Source: Pseudomaricurvus sp033283175 | GTDB taxonomy: Bacteria; Pseudomonadota; Gammaproteobacteria; Pseudomonadales; Cellvibrionaceae | Assembly (NCBI GenBank): GCA_033283175.1 | Contig: JAWMQM010000001.1 | Span: 1,240,001-1,304,000 of the forward strand | DNA length: 64,000 nt | Direction of reading: 5' to 3' | In this document: piece after piece, positions 8,811-18,362 of the stretch | Layout of the letters: every line of letters begins with the position of its first letter | How positions within the stretch are numbered: position 1 is the first letter of the stretch | Notes under the pieces: generated by a model | What the model saw: only the letters and a program-made list of their open reading frames with translations | Told to the model about the DNA's origin: nothing | The model's database searches: none | Program-made: the position numbers and the translations under genes

Positions 8811-9869
8811 TTATTCACTCTCGTTCTTTTTCTGTTTCATGCGCTTCACACTCTTTACCATTTTGGCAAAGCTACGACCTTGTGAGCGCTTCTCTGCCAG
8901 GGTGGCGGTAGCTTGTGCGTTCTCACGCACCAGCTTTTTGTAATTGACCAACCTGCGGCTATCCAGGGTGTTATCTTCTATGGCCTTCAGGACGGCACAG
9001 CCGGGCTCTGCTTCGTGCTGGCAATCAGCGAACCGGCAGGACTCTGCCAGTTGTTCTATATCCCCGAAAACCGTTCCCAGAGATTGATCGATCTCGGCGA
9101 CTCTCAACTCCCGCATACCGGGAACATCAATCAGGAGTCCTCCCGCGGGCAGGACATGTAACTCACGGTGCGTGGTAGTATGTCGTCCCTTCGTGTCCTG
9201 CTCACGAATACCACCGGTGGCGGCCAATAGCTGTCCCGCCAGGGTATTCAGAAGCGTTGACTTGCCAACGCCTGAAGAGCCCACCAGGGCAACGGTGGTA
9301 CTCTTGCCGATCCAGGAGCGCACGCCCTCAACCGTTTCCGGATCCAGGGCATTGATGGTTTCCACCGCTACGCCAGTCTGGGTACTTCGCGCACGACGGA
9401 TAAATTCATCAACATCCCCCACCAGGTCTGCTTTGGTCAACACGATAACCGGTATCGCTCCCGCTTCTACACACAGGGCGAGGTAACGCTCCAGGCGGGA
9501 CTCCTTAAACTCGTCGTTACACGATGTGACGATTAAGAGAATATCAATATTGGCCGCAATTGGCTGGACTTCAGTGTTCTCTCCGGCTCCCAGGCGTTTA
9601 AACAGGCTCTTCCTCTCCAGTACCTGCCGGATTAATGACAGCGACTCATCCAGCACAACCCAATCACCGACGGTCGGGCGATCCATGGCGGCCGCTTGCA
9701 GCAAGGCAGGCGACAGGCCGACAATCCTCTCCGCGGATTCACAAACAACTGTAAGTTTTGATCGCTGGACAGAAGTCACACGTCCAACCCGTTCCTGCAG
9801 CAGATCAGGATCTTCCAGCTGTTGGGTAAAAAAAGGAACGAGGCCCAGCTTCAGCAAGTTCTCACTCAT
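8811..9869 (-). CDS. rsgA: RsgA-type ribosome small-subunit GTPase
   Basis: The 352-residue protein has an OB-like N-terminus, then a circularly permuted GTPase with motifs in G4-G1-G3 order: TKAD (145-148), GSSGVGKST (197-205), DVPG (248-251). A zinc-binding segment follows with Cys278, Cys283, His285 and Cys291. The basic C-terminal tail (KRMKQKK) fits rRNA contact. RsgA helps late 30S maturation. The tail and the N-terminus (LLKLGLVPFFTQQ) resemble the shorter second RsgA type found beside the canonical one in some gammaproteobacteria, so this may be a paralogue. The ATG at 9869 directly follows a GTG that could also serve. Confidence 0.9.
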   Translation of the reverse strand: MSENLLKLGLVPFFTQQLEDPDLLQERVGRVTSVQRSKLTVVCESAERIVGLSPALLQAAAMDRPTVGDWVVLDESLSLIRQVLERKSLFKRLGAGENTEVQPIAANIDILLIVTSCNDEFKESRLERYLALCVEAGAIPVIVLTKADLVGDVDEFIRRARSTQTGVAVETINALDPETVEGVRSWIGKSTTVALVGSSGVGKSTLLNTLAGQLLAATGGIREQDTKGRHTTTHRELHVLPAGGLLIDVPGMRELRVAEIDQSLGTVFGDIEQLAESCRFADCQHEAEPGCAVLKAIEDNTLDSRRLVNYKKLVRENAQATATLAEKRSQGRSFAKMVKSVKRMKQKKNESE

Positions 9870-9894
9870 CACAAATTCCAGTATTGGCGACAGC

Positions 9895-10308
9895 TTATGA
9901 TTTTACCGGCGGAATTGAGTAGGTGCCCACGGCGTGGGCAACGGGTTCCTGCAAACCATCCGAGTACAACCATACCTCCCCAACCGCCAGGGCGCGGCCG
10001 ACCTTCAACAGCGTGCACTTGCCGATGATTCGCGCCTGCGCAGATGGCTTGCGCAGAAAATTAATGGTGAGGCTGGTTGTTACCGCCAGAGGCACAATAC
10101 CAATTCTCCCCAGGATTGCCACATACAGAGCGATATCCGCGACAGCCATCAGTACCGGCCCCGATACCGTGCCACCGGGCCGCAGCTGATGAGGACCAAC
10201 CTCCTGTGAAACTGTAGCGCCATCCGTGTCGATGGATTCGACCTTGCAAGTGTTCTGCGGAAACTCTGCAGATAGAAATTCCGCCATCTCTTCTGGTGAG
10301 ACCACCAT
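9895..10308 (-). CDS. PaaI-type hotdog-fold thioesterase
   Basis: The 137-residue protein matches the PaaI/4HBT hotdog layout, with LRPGGTVSGPVLMAVADIALY forming the central helix region and TTSLTINFLRKP the following strand. Such enzymes hydrolyse acyl- or aryl-CoA thioesters. The ATG at 10308 with GGGAG six bases upstream is preferred to an upstream TTG that would add 14 residues. It lies 25 bp upstream of the rsgA-type gene and may be cotranscribed with it. The substrate is unknown. Confidence 0.8.
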   Translation of the reverse strand: MVVSPEEMAEFLSAEFPQNTCKVESIDTDGATVSQEVGPHQLRPGGTVSGPVLMAVADIALYVAILGRIGIVPLAVTTSLTINFLRKPSAQARIIGKCTLLKVGRALAVGEVWLYSDGLQEPVAHAVGTYSIPPVKS

Positions 10309-10519
10309 ACCTTTCTCCCGGCTCACTTGGGCTTTCACCTTGCGACTCAAGAATAGTCGCCAGCATCAGGAATTTCCTGCGGTGTTGTGACCCAATTCAG
10401 TGCCGAATAAGTTTTCATCGCCCTGGGTCGTGTACCCGGGATCAGGTGGTAGTACACTTGTCCGGGTCGCAAGGAAAACCCCTCACTCATAGCCTGAAAC
10501 GCCCGAACGGAAGCACGCC

Positions 10520-11335
10520 ATGATCATGCGTCAGCCAATATTTAACGGTAAATCTCTCCTGCTATTGCTCAGCGCGTTTGCTTCCATGACCGCCGGCGCC
10601 GACGAGACTCCCGACTGGGTCTGGCAAGCCAGCCTCCTCTACAGCTCCCGAACCCTGGACGGCACCATTGTCAGGAAGACGGAAGTTGCCAACGGCGTAT
10701 TCGGTGACCTGATGGCTACCGGCGACTCCATGGACCTGGATCACAGCAACGAGTTTATCTACAGCGTGGCCGGGCAATACGGCAAGTGGCGGGTGGGGCT
10801 CAACTACCTCCCCACCTCCTACAGTGGCGATGGCTATGCCATTGTCAGCCTGGGTGGCAGTCAGACCGGCGTCCTGCAAAAAACCCAGCTCTCCACCGAT
10901 ATCAATGTGGATATGGTACTGGCCAGCCTCACCTACGACCTTATCCAGACCAGCAGTTCGCGCTTTGGGGTGGGCGTCGGCGCCGGCCGGACCCAGATAG
11001 ACCTGAACATTATCCCCCGCATCGGTAACTCGATTATTTATGAGGGGCATCAACCGTTCGGGTTTGTCAGTGTCTATATGGCCAATCGCTACCGGAATTT
11101 TTTGTACGGGTTTAATGTCAATGCGATCAGCGCCACCTTTACCGGTGTGCACGTCAACTACTCGGATTACAACCTGCAGCTGGGTTACCGGCTGTCCGAC
11201 GACGATATCAAGTGGGATATCGTGGGCGGCTACCGGCGGGTGAACTTCTCCATTGATCTGGAGTTCGAGAGGGATGTGGTGGAGGCCGACACCAATATGA
11301 CCGGCCCTTATATCGGCATAGCAGCGACCTTCTGA
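10520..11335 (+). CDS. Predicted outer membrane beta-barrel protein, unknown function
   Basis: The 271-residue protein starts with a signal peptide (about 1-27, LLLLLSAFASMTAGA). The mature chain alternates polar and hydrophobic residues, as in GVGVGAGRTQIDLNI and YNLQLGYRLSDDDI, and ends in the terminal phenylalanine typical of outer membrane barrels (IAATF). The size fits a small 8-10 strand barrel. I do not recognise a named family. Two in-frame ATGs (10520 and 10526) are possible starts. It appears monocistronic with a strong terminator 44 bp downstream. Confidence 0.65.
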   Translation: MIMRQPIFNGKSLLLLLSAFASMTAGADETPDWVWQASLLYSSRTLDGTIVRKTEVANGVFGDLMATGDSMDLDHSNEFIYSVAGQYGKWRVGLNYLPTSYSGDGYAIVSLGGSQTGVLQKTQLSTDINVDMVLASLTYDLIQTSSSRFGVGVGAGRTQIDLNIIPRIGNSIIYEGHQPFGFVSVYMANRYRNFLYGFNVNAISATFTGVHVNYSDYNLQLGYRLSDDDIKWDIVGGYRRVNFSIDLEFERDVVEADTNMTGPYIGIAATF

Positions 11336-11378
11336 GAAGCTGTCTTTCGGGGCAGATGTCTTGCGGGGAAGTGTATGA

Positions 11379-11422
11379 CAAAAAAGCCGTGACCAACATC
11401 AGTGTTGGTAACGGCTTTTTTG
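11379..11422. terminator. Bidirectional rho-independent terminator
   Basis: A-rich AAAAAGCCGT, then ACCAACA and TGTTGGT around a four-base loop, then ACGGCTTTTTT, forms a long stem with a T-run on both strands. It separates the rightward barrel gene from the leftward binding-protein gene. Confidence 0.9.
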
Positions 11423-11447
11423 TATCTATCACCTATCGGAGAATCGC

Positions 11448-12536
11448 TTACTGGCCACTCTTCATGGCAGTCCACTGGCGATTACGATAGCGATTGTTTT
11501 TCGCCTCCAGCGGCAGGTCTACAAACAGTTTGCTGCGCACCTCTTCCGATGGATAGACGTTGGGGTCGGTACGGATCTCTTCATCCACCAGCGCCAGCGC
11601 CTCCCGATTGGGATTGGCAAACCAGGTGTAGTTGGTGATGCCGGCAATCACCTCGGGCTGCAACACATAGTCAATAAAGGCATAGGCCAAATCGGGGTTG
11701 GGGGCATCGGCAGGAATGGCCATCACATCGTACCAGACGCCAGTACCCTCCACCGGAATGGCGTAGCCAACCTGTATCCCGTTTTCAGCCTCATCCGCAT
11801 AGATCTGCGCCAGTCCCGCATCACCGCTATAGACCATGGCCAGACAGATATCACCGGCAGCCAGGTCCTGGATCATCTGCTGGGTACCAAAATAGCGAAT
11901 GTGCGGCCGAACTTTCCTGATCAGCTCGGCCGCCTGATCAATCTCTTCCCGCTTATTGCTGTAGGGATCAAAGCCCAGATAGTTGAGGGCGATACTGGTC
12001 ACTTCCAGTGGTGAATCCAGCAACGCCACCCCGCAGTCAGAGAAGCGGCTCACCAGCTCCGGCTTGAACAGAATATCAAGGCTGTTAACCGGCGCATCCG
12101 GCATACGCTCCTGTATCTTCTCCACGTTGTAAGCCACTCCGGTTGTACCCCAGGTATAAGGCACTCCGAAGCGATCACCACCTTCATACTGTGACAATTG
12201 CTGTACCGCTACAGCCTCCAGATTGTCACGGTTCTGCAGGCGAGTGTGTTCTACCGCGGAAAGCGCGCCGGCCTGGAATTCCCGCACCGCATTGGAAGCC
12301 GCCGGAAACACCAGGTCGTAACCGCTGTTACCGGTGAGCAGTTTGGTCTCCAGCACTTCGTTGCTGTCGTAGGTGTCGTACTGAACCTTGATACCGGTCT
12401 TCTTTTCAAACTCTTCTATGGTTTCCGGTGCGAAATAGTCGCTCCAGTTGTACAGGTGCAGCACAGGCGCCTCGGCGACAGCGAGGGCCGAGACGCAGGT
12501 GAGGGTAAGAGCGGGGAACAACTTGCCAAATCCCAT
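11448..12536 (-). CDS. Periplasmic polyamine-binding protein (PotF/SpuD-like)
   Basis: The 362-residue extracellular solute-binding protein has a signal peptide (1-21) and the PotF/SpuD hallmark LYNWSDYFAPETIEEF directly after cleavage. LVFPAASNAVREF and the aromatic WYDVMAIPADAPN hinge region also match. Homologues deliver putrescine or spermidine to an ABC importer. The start ATG follows AAGGAG. It lies six bases downstream of the agmatinase-family gene, so the two form an operon. No ABC permease or ATPase gene lies nearby, so it is an orphan binding protein or shares a transporter encoded elsewhere. Confidence 0.9.
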   Translation of the reverse strand: MGFGKLFPALTLTCVSALAVAEAPVLHLYNWSDYFAPETIEEFEKKTGIKVQYDTYDSNEVLETKLLTGNSGYDLVFPAASNAVREFQAGALSAVEHTRLQNRDNLEAVAVQQLSQYEGGDRFGVPYTWGTTGVAYNVEKIQERMPDAPVNSLDILFKPELVSRFSDCGVALLDSPLEVTSIALNYLGFDPYSNKREEIDQAAELIRKVRPHIRYFGTQQMIQDLAAGDICLAMVYSGDAGLAQIYADEAENGIQVGYAIPVEGTGVWYDVMAIPADAPNPDLAYAFIDYVLQPEVIAGITNYTWFANPNREALALVDEEIRTDPNVYPSEEVRSKLFVDLPLEAKNNRYRNRQWTAMKSGQ

Positions 12537-12542
12537 GGGGTG

Positions 12543-13547
12543 TTACTCCTTGTCGGTAGCGGAAGAAACCTCTGGTTTGTCGTGTGCAAACAGGCACAGC
12601 ATGTTGTGTGCAAGCGTGGCACCAGCCAGCGCGGTCATCTCGGCGTGGTCGTAAGGGGGGGAGACTTCCACCACATCCATGCCCACGATGTTGAGTCCCT
12701 TCATGCCCTGCATCAGCTCAATAGCCTGGAACATGTTGAAACCACCACACACCGGCGTACCGGTACCCGGTGCCACTGATGGGTCGAGGAAGTCCACATC
12801 GAAGGTGATGTAACAGGGATGGTCGCCGACACGGGAGCGGATGGCTTCGATGGCAGCGGGAATACCGTTGCGGTGCAGCCACTCACCACTCTTGACCTCA
12901 TAACCATGGGTCTCGTGGTTGGTGGTGCGCATGCCCAGCTGGATGGAGCGTTCCGGTGCCGTAACCCCCTGCTTGGCGGCGTGATAGAACATGGTGCCAT
13001 GGTCAATACGGCCGTCCTCATCCGCCCAGGTATCGCAGTGGGCATCAAAGTGAATCAGGGAAATGGGCGTACCGTGGTGCTCCCGCAGCGCCTGCAGTAC
13101 AGGGTAGGTAATAAAGTGGTCACCACCCATGGCCAATGGCGTAACACCAGCTTTCAGAATGGGTTGTACAAAGGCTTTAATCTGCTCGGGAATCTGTGCC
13201 GGGCGACCATGGTCAAACACGCAGTCGCCGTAATCAACAACGTGCAAGCGGTCAAAGGGATCGAAATACCAGGGCCAGGCCTCACCAAAACAGAGGTTGG
13301 TGGAGGCAGCACGAATGGCACGCGGGCCAAAACGGGTGCCGGGGCGATTGGAGACAGCCAGGTCGTAGGGCAGGCCAAAGACCGCCACGTCCACGCCATT
13401 CAGGTCGCGACTGTAGCGGCGGCGCATAAAGCTGAGCGCACCGGAATAGGTGGGCTCGGCAATGGTGCCGTAGGGATTCTGGCGACGAAACGCGGAATCA
13501 CCCGCTTCCGTACAGTCCCCGACTACGCTGTAAATGCTGTCTACCAT
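12543..13547 (-). CDS. speB: Ureohydrolase of the agmatinase family
   Basis: The 334-residue enzyme carries all binuclear-manganese motifs: GGDH (141-144), DAHCD (168-172) and DVDFLDP (250-256). The family hydrolyses guanidino compounds to urea plus an amine (agmatine to putrescine). Guanidinobutyrase and guanidinopropionase have the same motifs, so the exact substrate is open and the symbol is provisional. It is followed after six bases by a polyamine-binding protein gene, which supports a polyamine or guanidine role. A LuxR-type gene is transcribed divergently and probably regulates it. Confidence 0.88.
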   Translation of the reverse strand: MVDSIYSVVGDCTEAGDSAFRRQNPYGTIAEPTYSGALSFMRRRYSRDLNGVDVAVFGLPYDLAVSNRPGTRFGPRAIRAASTNLCFGEAWPWYFDPFDRLHVVDYGDCVFDHGRPAQIPEQIKAFVQPILKAGVTPLAMGGDHFITYPVLQALREHHGTPISLIHFDAHCDTWADEDGRIDHGTMFYHAAKQGVTAPERSIQLGMRTTNHETHGYEVKSGEWLHRNGIPAAIEAIRSRVGDHPCYITFDVDFLDPSVAPGTGTPVCGGFNMFQAIELMQGMKGLNIVGMDVVEVSPPYDHAEMTALAGATLAHNMLCLFAHDKPEVSSATDKE

Positions 13548-13649
13548 GGGTTTGAACCTCTTTGTAATAGCGATAAGCCCATGCTAGCAGCCCCCCATTG
13601 CGGCGGGCATTCTCCCCCGAAGTTACCCCTTTAGTGGTAGAGGCAGAGA

Positions 13650-14483
13650 GTGATAGGATGGACCCCAGCGAAACCGGACAGGTACAGAGGCGTGACTACC
13701 CCTGCGGCAACCCCAGACATCGTACTTAACGGCCCCTGGCAGGAGAGCCTGACCCGGCTGGTGCAGCAAGCGGGCACCCCGACCTTTGTCGCCAGTTTTA
13801 TCAGCCTGCTGAAGCTGATCTATCCCCGCAGCGCCATCGTCTGCACCCTCTATCACGGCAACCAGCCGGCACGCAGCCTCTACCACGATATGGAAGAGCA
13901 GGAGCAGATTGACCTCAACACCACCGTCTACGACCGTGGTGCCTATCGACTGGACCCCTTTTTCCAGGCCGCTCGCAATGGTTTTACCGGCGTCAGCCGC
14001 ATGACCGACCTGGCGCCACGGGATTTTGACCGCAGCCTCTACTACCGCACCTATTACAAGAACGTGATTACAGCAGACGAAGTGGGGCTCTTCTTCAAGC
14101 TGGATGACGAGCAACAGCTGGTGTTCTCCGTGGGTGTGGAGAAAAGGGCACCGGAGAGCAGCCTGCAGCAATGCCGCGCTCTCTACCCCCTACTGGCATC
14201 GCTGGTGAGCCTGCACGGCCGCCTGCAGGAAATGACGGAAGCGCCCACCAAGGCGGTGGTGGAGGGGCGGCTGCGGAGCTTTGGTGCAGAGCTGCTGACG
14301 GAGCGTGAACAGGATGTGGCGCAACTGATGTTGCGCGGTTGCAAAACCACCGAAATCGCCAACCTGCTGGGTATTACCGAGAGCACCATCAAGGTCCACC
14401 GCAAACACCTCTACGCCAAACTGCAGATCAACTCCCAGGCGGAGTTGTTTGGTCTGTTTATGGATGAGTTCCAGGGCGTCTGA
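13650..14483 (+). CDS. LuxR-family transcriptional regulator
   Basis: The 277-residue protein ends with a LuxR/FixJ-type helix-turn-helix (about 205-265: LTEREQDVAQLMLRGC, TTEIANLLGITESTIKVHRK). The N-terminal 190 residues form a sensor region I cannot assign; the autoinducer-domain signature is not evident. Two GTG starts are possible: 13650, and 13692, which has AGAGG upstream and may be the true one (263 residues). It is divergent from the ureohydrolase operon with a short shared promoter and is probably its regulator, possibly sensing a polyamine or guanidine compound. Confidence 0.88.
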   Translation: MIGWTPAKPDRYRGVTTPAATPDIVLNGPWQESLTRLVQQAGTPTFVASFISLLKLIYPRSAIVCTLYHGNQPARSLYHDMEEQEQIDLNTTVYDRGAYRLDPFFQAARNGFTGVSRMTDLAPRDFDRSLYYRTYYKNVITADEVGLFFKLDDEQQLVFSVGVEKRAPESSLQQCRALYPLLASLVSLHGRLQEMTEAPTKAVVEGRLRSFGAELLTEREQDVAQLMLRGCKTTEIANLLGITESTIKVHRKHLYAKLQINSQAELFGLFMDEFQGV

Positions 14484-14594
14484 GCGGTCGCAGACAGGAC
14501 ACTCACAGCGCCGGCAATTGCGGTAGGCAGAAAAGCGGAACTTGGTATAGCCTAGTGGAGAGGGAATACTCACCAACCCAGATAAAGAGCTTTC

Positions 14595-17426
14595 ATGGAT
14601 AAGATTTTAACGCTCTGTTGCCTGCTGTTGCTGCTCATTACACCAGCCTATGCGGCAGAGCAGAACACTCAGGACGAGTCACCGGATGAAGTCAACCAGC
14701 TGGTCTGCGACGATGAGCAGACACTGCTGACCGAGCTGCACAAGCAGTTGCTGGCCCTGCGCGAACAAGCCCGCATGATGGAGGCGTTTGGCAGTGGCGA
14801 GCTGCCCCCGGAGTTCCGCGAATCCGATCTTGAGACCCTGCTTACCGATAATACCGGCACGCTCACCCGGCAACTGGACACCCTGCCAGAGTCCCTCTCC
14901 TGCAAGGCTCTGACTGACGACTACACCAACACCATGTCCACCCTGCGACTGGAAGCCAGACACCTGGCCAAACGTCGCGACGCCTATTGGGGCGCACGCA
15001 GCGAACTGACCCGTAAAAGGCTGCTGCTGACCTGGGAATTACGCGAACAGCTGAAGAACCACTACCGCTACCTGAACGATTCCCTGACCGAACAACAGGC
15101 GGTCGAGCTAAAGCCGTTACTCAGGCAGGTGCATGAGCCCCTGAAAATCACACGTCTGGCCTTTATCCGGCTGGTTGGCAGTCTCAACCCCGATATGGAC
15201 GGTGTGGAGGTGGCCGCGTGGTTGAGACTGTGGACCGACACGCTGGACCAGCCCTCACTCGGCAACGACGACCTGGCTGGCCTGCCCGAAGATCTTCCGG
15301 ATAGCACACGGCGCATTCTGTGGACTCACCTGCAGCTGCTGGAACTGGACAGGCGTAATCTCTCTCACTCCATCAATCTGATTCGTGCGCAACTCTGGCA
15401 GCTGCAACGACCGGCATTCAATGAGGCGCGAACAGAATTGCAGCTCGACAACACCGAGCTGTTACAGTACGAGGGGCGGGCCATCATCAATCTGTTGCAG
15501 TGGCTCTACCTGGACACCATCGTCGAGTTCCGGCTCTCCTCCGAAGAGGAGCACTCCATCCTGCAACAGGTGTTGCAGGCGTTTGAGTATCTGCTGGGCG
15601 TGTTGGCTATCTGGGTACTCTATGTGGTCGCCCGTAAATTACGCGATCCCGCACTGGCCCTGCAGGGCTTTTATGCACGCCGTTTCCGCAGCAGCCGTAT
15701 TCACGTGCAGATCAGTCGTATCACCTCGGCAATACCGGTACTGCTGCCTCTGATCGTTGGCTGGGTTGGGTTGTCGCTACTGGAGGCGGTGTTTGTCGAC
15801 TACAACAAAGCCATGCTGGTGCCACTGATACCGCTGGCGCGCCTGTTAATCATCTATGCACTGCTACGTTTGATCGGTGAGTGGTTCCTGCACAGTATTG
15901 CCCACCAGGGCGGTACCTTCCTGAACGATCAGCAGCTGAAGCAGATCGGCAAGCGCGCCAGGCAAGCCGCCGCCATCGTCATACTGCCATGGCTGGTCAG
16001 GGATCTGTTGACCGTCTCCATCCGTCAGTCGTTGACGCTGACGATGATTGACTGGCTGACACTGTTGGCCCTGCTGCTTGGTCTCGGCTGGCTGCTGAAG
16101 CCCTGGCGCCGGGAATACATCCTGACCCTGCAGACCATCTTCCCGCCGCTGCTGGACCGGATAACCGAAAAGCTGCTCGCAGGACCCGGGTTTATCGTTC
16201 TCGCCCCCCTGTTCGCGCCGTTTGCCCTGCTGCCTGTCTGCATCGACTTTGCCCGCCGGGCACTGATTGATTTCGACTGGTACCGGCGACTGAGTGCCCG
16301 CGGTTTCCTGTTGCGCGCCAGCCCACAGGAGGCGGAGGAGAACACGGTACCGGAGTCCGTGGAGTTACCGGATTACCGCTGCTGGTTCGGTGAGTTCGCC
16401 AGCGGACGCGAAATACCGTTAATCAATAACAGCGCACTGGAAGACGCCAAAAAAGAGCTCGCGCCCTGGCTGGAACACCACAGCGAAGAGAATTCCCTGT
16501 TGCTCTCGGGTGAGCGCGGCTCAGGCAAAACCACACTGCTGCAACGACTGGGAGAGTGGCTGCAGGAAGGGGAACACGCCGTGGAAGTACGGCAGATTAC
16601 CATTCCGCCCAAAACCCTCAGCGCCGCTGCCCTTAACCAGCTGGTGGAAGAAGCGCTGGCTGTCGATCTGGAACCAGGACCTTCTGCACTGGTGCGCACC
16701 GACGAAGATCGCACTCCGACTGTGGTCATGTTTGACGACGCACAGAACCTGTTCCTGCGCCAGGTTGGGGGTTTTGCCGCCTGGGAAACCTTGCTCAGCC
16801 TCTGTAACGCGCGCCTGAAAAATGTCTTCTGGGTCATATCCATTAACAGCCAGAGCTGGGCCTACCTGCGCCGTGTCTTCGGCCAGGACAGCCTGTTTGG
16901 CGCCCTGCTGCGCCTCCGCCCCTGGAGCCAGAACGAGATCCGCTCGCTGATCCTGTCCCGCAATCGCAAGACCGAACGCCGCCTGCAATACGACAGTATT
17001 CTGCTCTCCACCCGCGGCCCACAGGCGGGCAATGTGCGCAACGCCGAGCAACTGTATTTCAACCTGCTGTGGGACGCCTGTAAGGGTAACCCTCTGCAGG
17101 CACAACACTTGTGGCTGACGTCCATCTCCATCAAGTACAAGACCGTGACCGTCAGCCTGCCAGAAGAGAAAGCCCTGTCTGTGCTGGACAAGCTGGCCGA
17201 CGAGTTTCACTTTGTCTACGCGGCGCTGGTGCTGCATGAAAACATGACGTCGGAAGAACTGGTCAGCGCTACCACGCAACCGGAACGGACGGTGCGCTCA
17301 GCGTTGAAATCGGCCTTGGATAACGGTTTGGTACAGAGGCTGCAAAACGGCCGCTATCATATAGTGCCGCTGTGGTATCTGCCGATGATTCGCTTTCTCG
17401 CACGCAAGAACCTTTTGAATGAGTAA
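14595..17426 (+). CDS. Membrane-anchored P-loop ATPase with periplasmic helical domain, coupled to an MscS channel gene
   Basis: The 943-residue protein has a signal peptide or first membrane anchor (1-20), a helical, largely coiled periplasmic region (about 25-325), and about six membrane segments (near 328-347, 374-400, 405-432, 456-475, 482-501 and 530-553). A cytoplasmic ATPase domain (about 600-850) has Walker A GERGSGKTT (639-647) and Walker B VVMFDDAQ (710-717). A winged-helix-like C-terminus (about 860-943) follows. The N-terminal plan recalls large MscS proteins such as MscK, but the channel domain is missing here and is encoded by the next gene, which overlaps by eight bases. The ATPase probably gates or senses for that channel. 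I know no named family for the whole architecture. Confidence 0.85.
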   Translation: MDKILTLCCLLLLLITPAYAAEQNTQDESPDEVNQLVCDDEQTLLTELHKQLLALREQARMMEAFGSGELPPEFRESDLETLLTDNTGTLTRQLDTLPESLSCKALTDDYTNTMSTLRLEARHLAKRRDAYWGARSELTRKRLLLTWELREQLKNHYRYLNDSLTEQQAVELKPLLRQVHEPLKITRLAFIRLVGSLNPDMDGVEVAAWLRLWTDTLDQPSLGNDDLAGLPEDLPDSTRRILWTHLQLLELDRRNLSHSINLIRAQLWQLQRPAFNEARTELQLDNTELLQYEGRAIINLLQWLYLDTIVEFRLSSEEEHSILQQVLQAFEYLLGVLAIWVLYVVARKLRDPALALQGFYARRFRSSRIHVQISRITSAIPVLLPLIVGWVGLSLLEAVFVDYNKAMLVPLIPLARLLIIYALLRLIGEWFLHSIAHQGGTFLNDQQLKQIGKRARQAAAIVILPWLVRDLLTVSIRQSLTLTMIDWLTLLALLLGLGWLLKPWRREYILTLQTIFPPLLDRITEKLLAGPGFIVLAPLFAPFALLPVCIDFARRALIDFDWYRRLSARGFLLRASPQEAEENTVPESVELPDYRCWFGEFASGREIPLINNSALEDAKKELAPWLEHHSEENSLLLSGERGSGKTTLLQRLGEWLQEGEHAVEVRQITIPPKTLSAAALNQLVEEALAVDLEPGPSALVRTDEDRTPTVVMFDDAQNLFLRQVGGFAAWETLLSLCNARLKNVFWVISINSQSWAYLRRVFGQDSLFGALLRLRPWSQNEIRSLILSRNRKTERRLQYDSILLSTRGPQAGNVRNAEQLYFNLLWDACKGNPLQAQHLWLTSISIKYKTVTVSLPEEKALSVLDKLADEFHFVYAALVLHENMTSEELVSATTQPERTVRSALKSALDNGLVQRLQNGRYHIVPLWYLPMIRFLARKNLLNE

Positions 17427-18258
17427 CGCCGCTATGGACAAGGTCGCCGAACTGGCCTCTCCCGGGCCCAATCAGCTGGAAATACTGTTGGCCATGTTTG
17501 ACCCGGGCACACTGCTGCTGTTGCTGCTGGGATTTTTCCTGCTGTGGGCCGTCAACTGGTTTATACGGCAGTCCTGCGATGGCCTCATGCGTCAGTTCCC
17601 GGCCAAGCGTTTTATCATTCTGCAGTTGGCAACCCTGTTGTCGTTTACCCTCTATATTGGCGGTACCGCATTCCTGATCGTCGGCGTACTGGAGCCACCG
17701 AAAGAGTTGTTGATAGCCTTTGCCGGCTCCGCCGCCGTAGCACTGGGCTTCGCACTCAAGGATGTAGCCGCATCGCTGGTATCCGGTGTGCTTCTGCTGT
17801 TTGACCGCCCGTTTCAGGTGGGCGACCGGGTCACGTTCGGCGATATCTATGGCGAGATCGTCGCTATCACCCTGCGTTCGGTACGCCTGCAAACCCTGGA
17901 CGACAATACCGTCACCATCCCCAACCTGCGCTTTATTACCGAAGCCGTTGCCTCTGGCAATATGGGCGCCATGGACATGATGGTAGTGACCGATTTCCAC
18001 CTGGCACTGGACGCTGATGTGGAAGAAGCCAGACGTATCCTGCGCGAAGTCATTGTTACCAGCCGCTATGTTTACCTGAAAAAGCCGGTCACCTTTACGC
18101 TCGAGGAGGTGTGCCTGGCAGAACAGATCGTGATCCGCCTGCGAACCAAAGCCTATGTGCTGGATGTGCGCTACGAGAAAGCTCTGCAGAGTGACATAAC
18201 CCTGCGCGCGGCAGGCCTGTTCAACCAGGCCGGAATCAAACGCCCCCCCATACGCTGA
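17419..18258 (+). CDS. MscS-family mechanosensitive channel
   Basis: The 279-residue protein is close to E. coli MscS in length (286). It has three membrane segments (about 28-50, 62-92 and 96-128). The pore-lining third helix shows Ala/Gly packing (FAGSAAVALGFALKDVAASLVSG), followed by the beta-domain signature DRPFQVGDRV. A cytoplasmic alpha/beta vestibule follows. Its ATG lies inside the end of the ATPase gene (ATGAGTAA, eight-base overlap), so translation is coupled and the two proteins are likely partners. The usual role is release of solutes under membrane tension; here ATPase control is inferred. Confidence 0.93.
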   Translation: MSNAAMDKVAELASPGPNQLEILLAMFDPGTLLLLLLGFFLLWAVNWFIRQSCDGLMRQFPAKRFIILQLATLLSFTLYIGGTAFLIVGVLEPPKELLIAFAGSAAVALGFALKDVAASLVSGVLLLFDRPFQVGDRVTFGDIYGEIVAITLRSVRLQTLDDNTVTIPNLRFITEAVASGNMGAMDMMVVTDFHLALDADVEEARRILREVIVTSRYVYLKKPVTFTLEEVCLAEQIVIRLRTKAYVLDVRYEKALQSDITLRAAGLFNQAGIKRPPIR

Positions 18259-18362
18259 GCATAATAATCCGGACTACACTAATAACAGGTGCCGGTGATC
18301 CATTGGCAAGCGACACATTGCCAACCGTATTCACCACCGGTAACTGATCGGCAATAGCAGGA

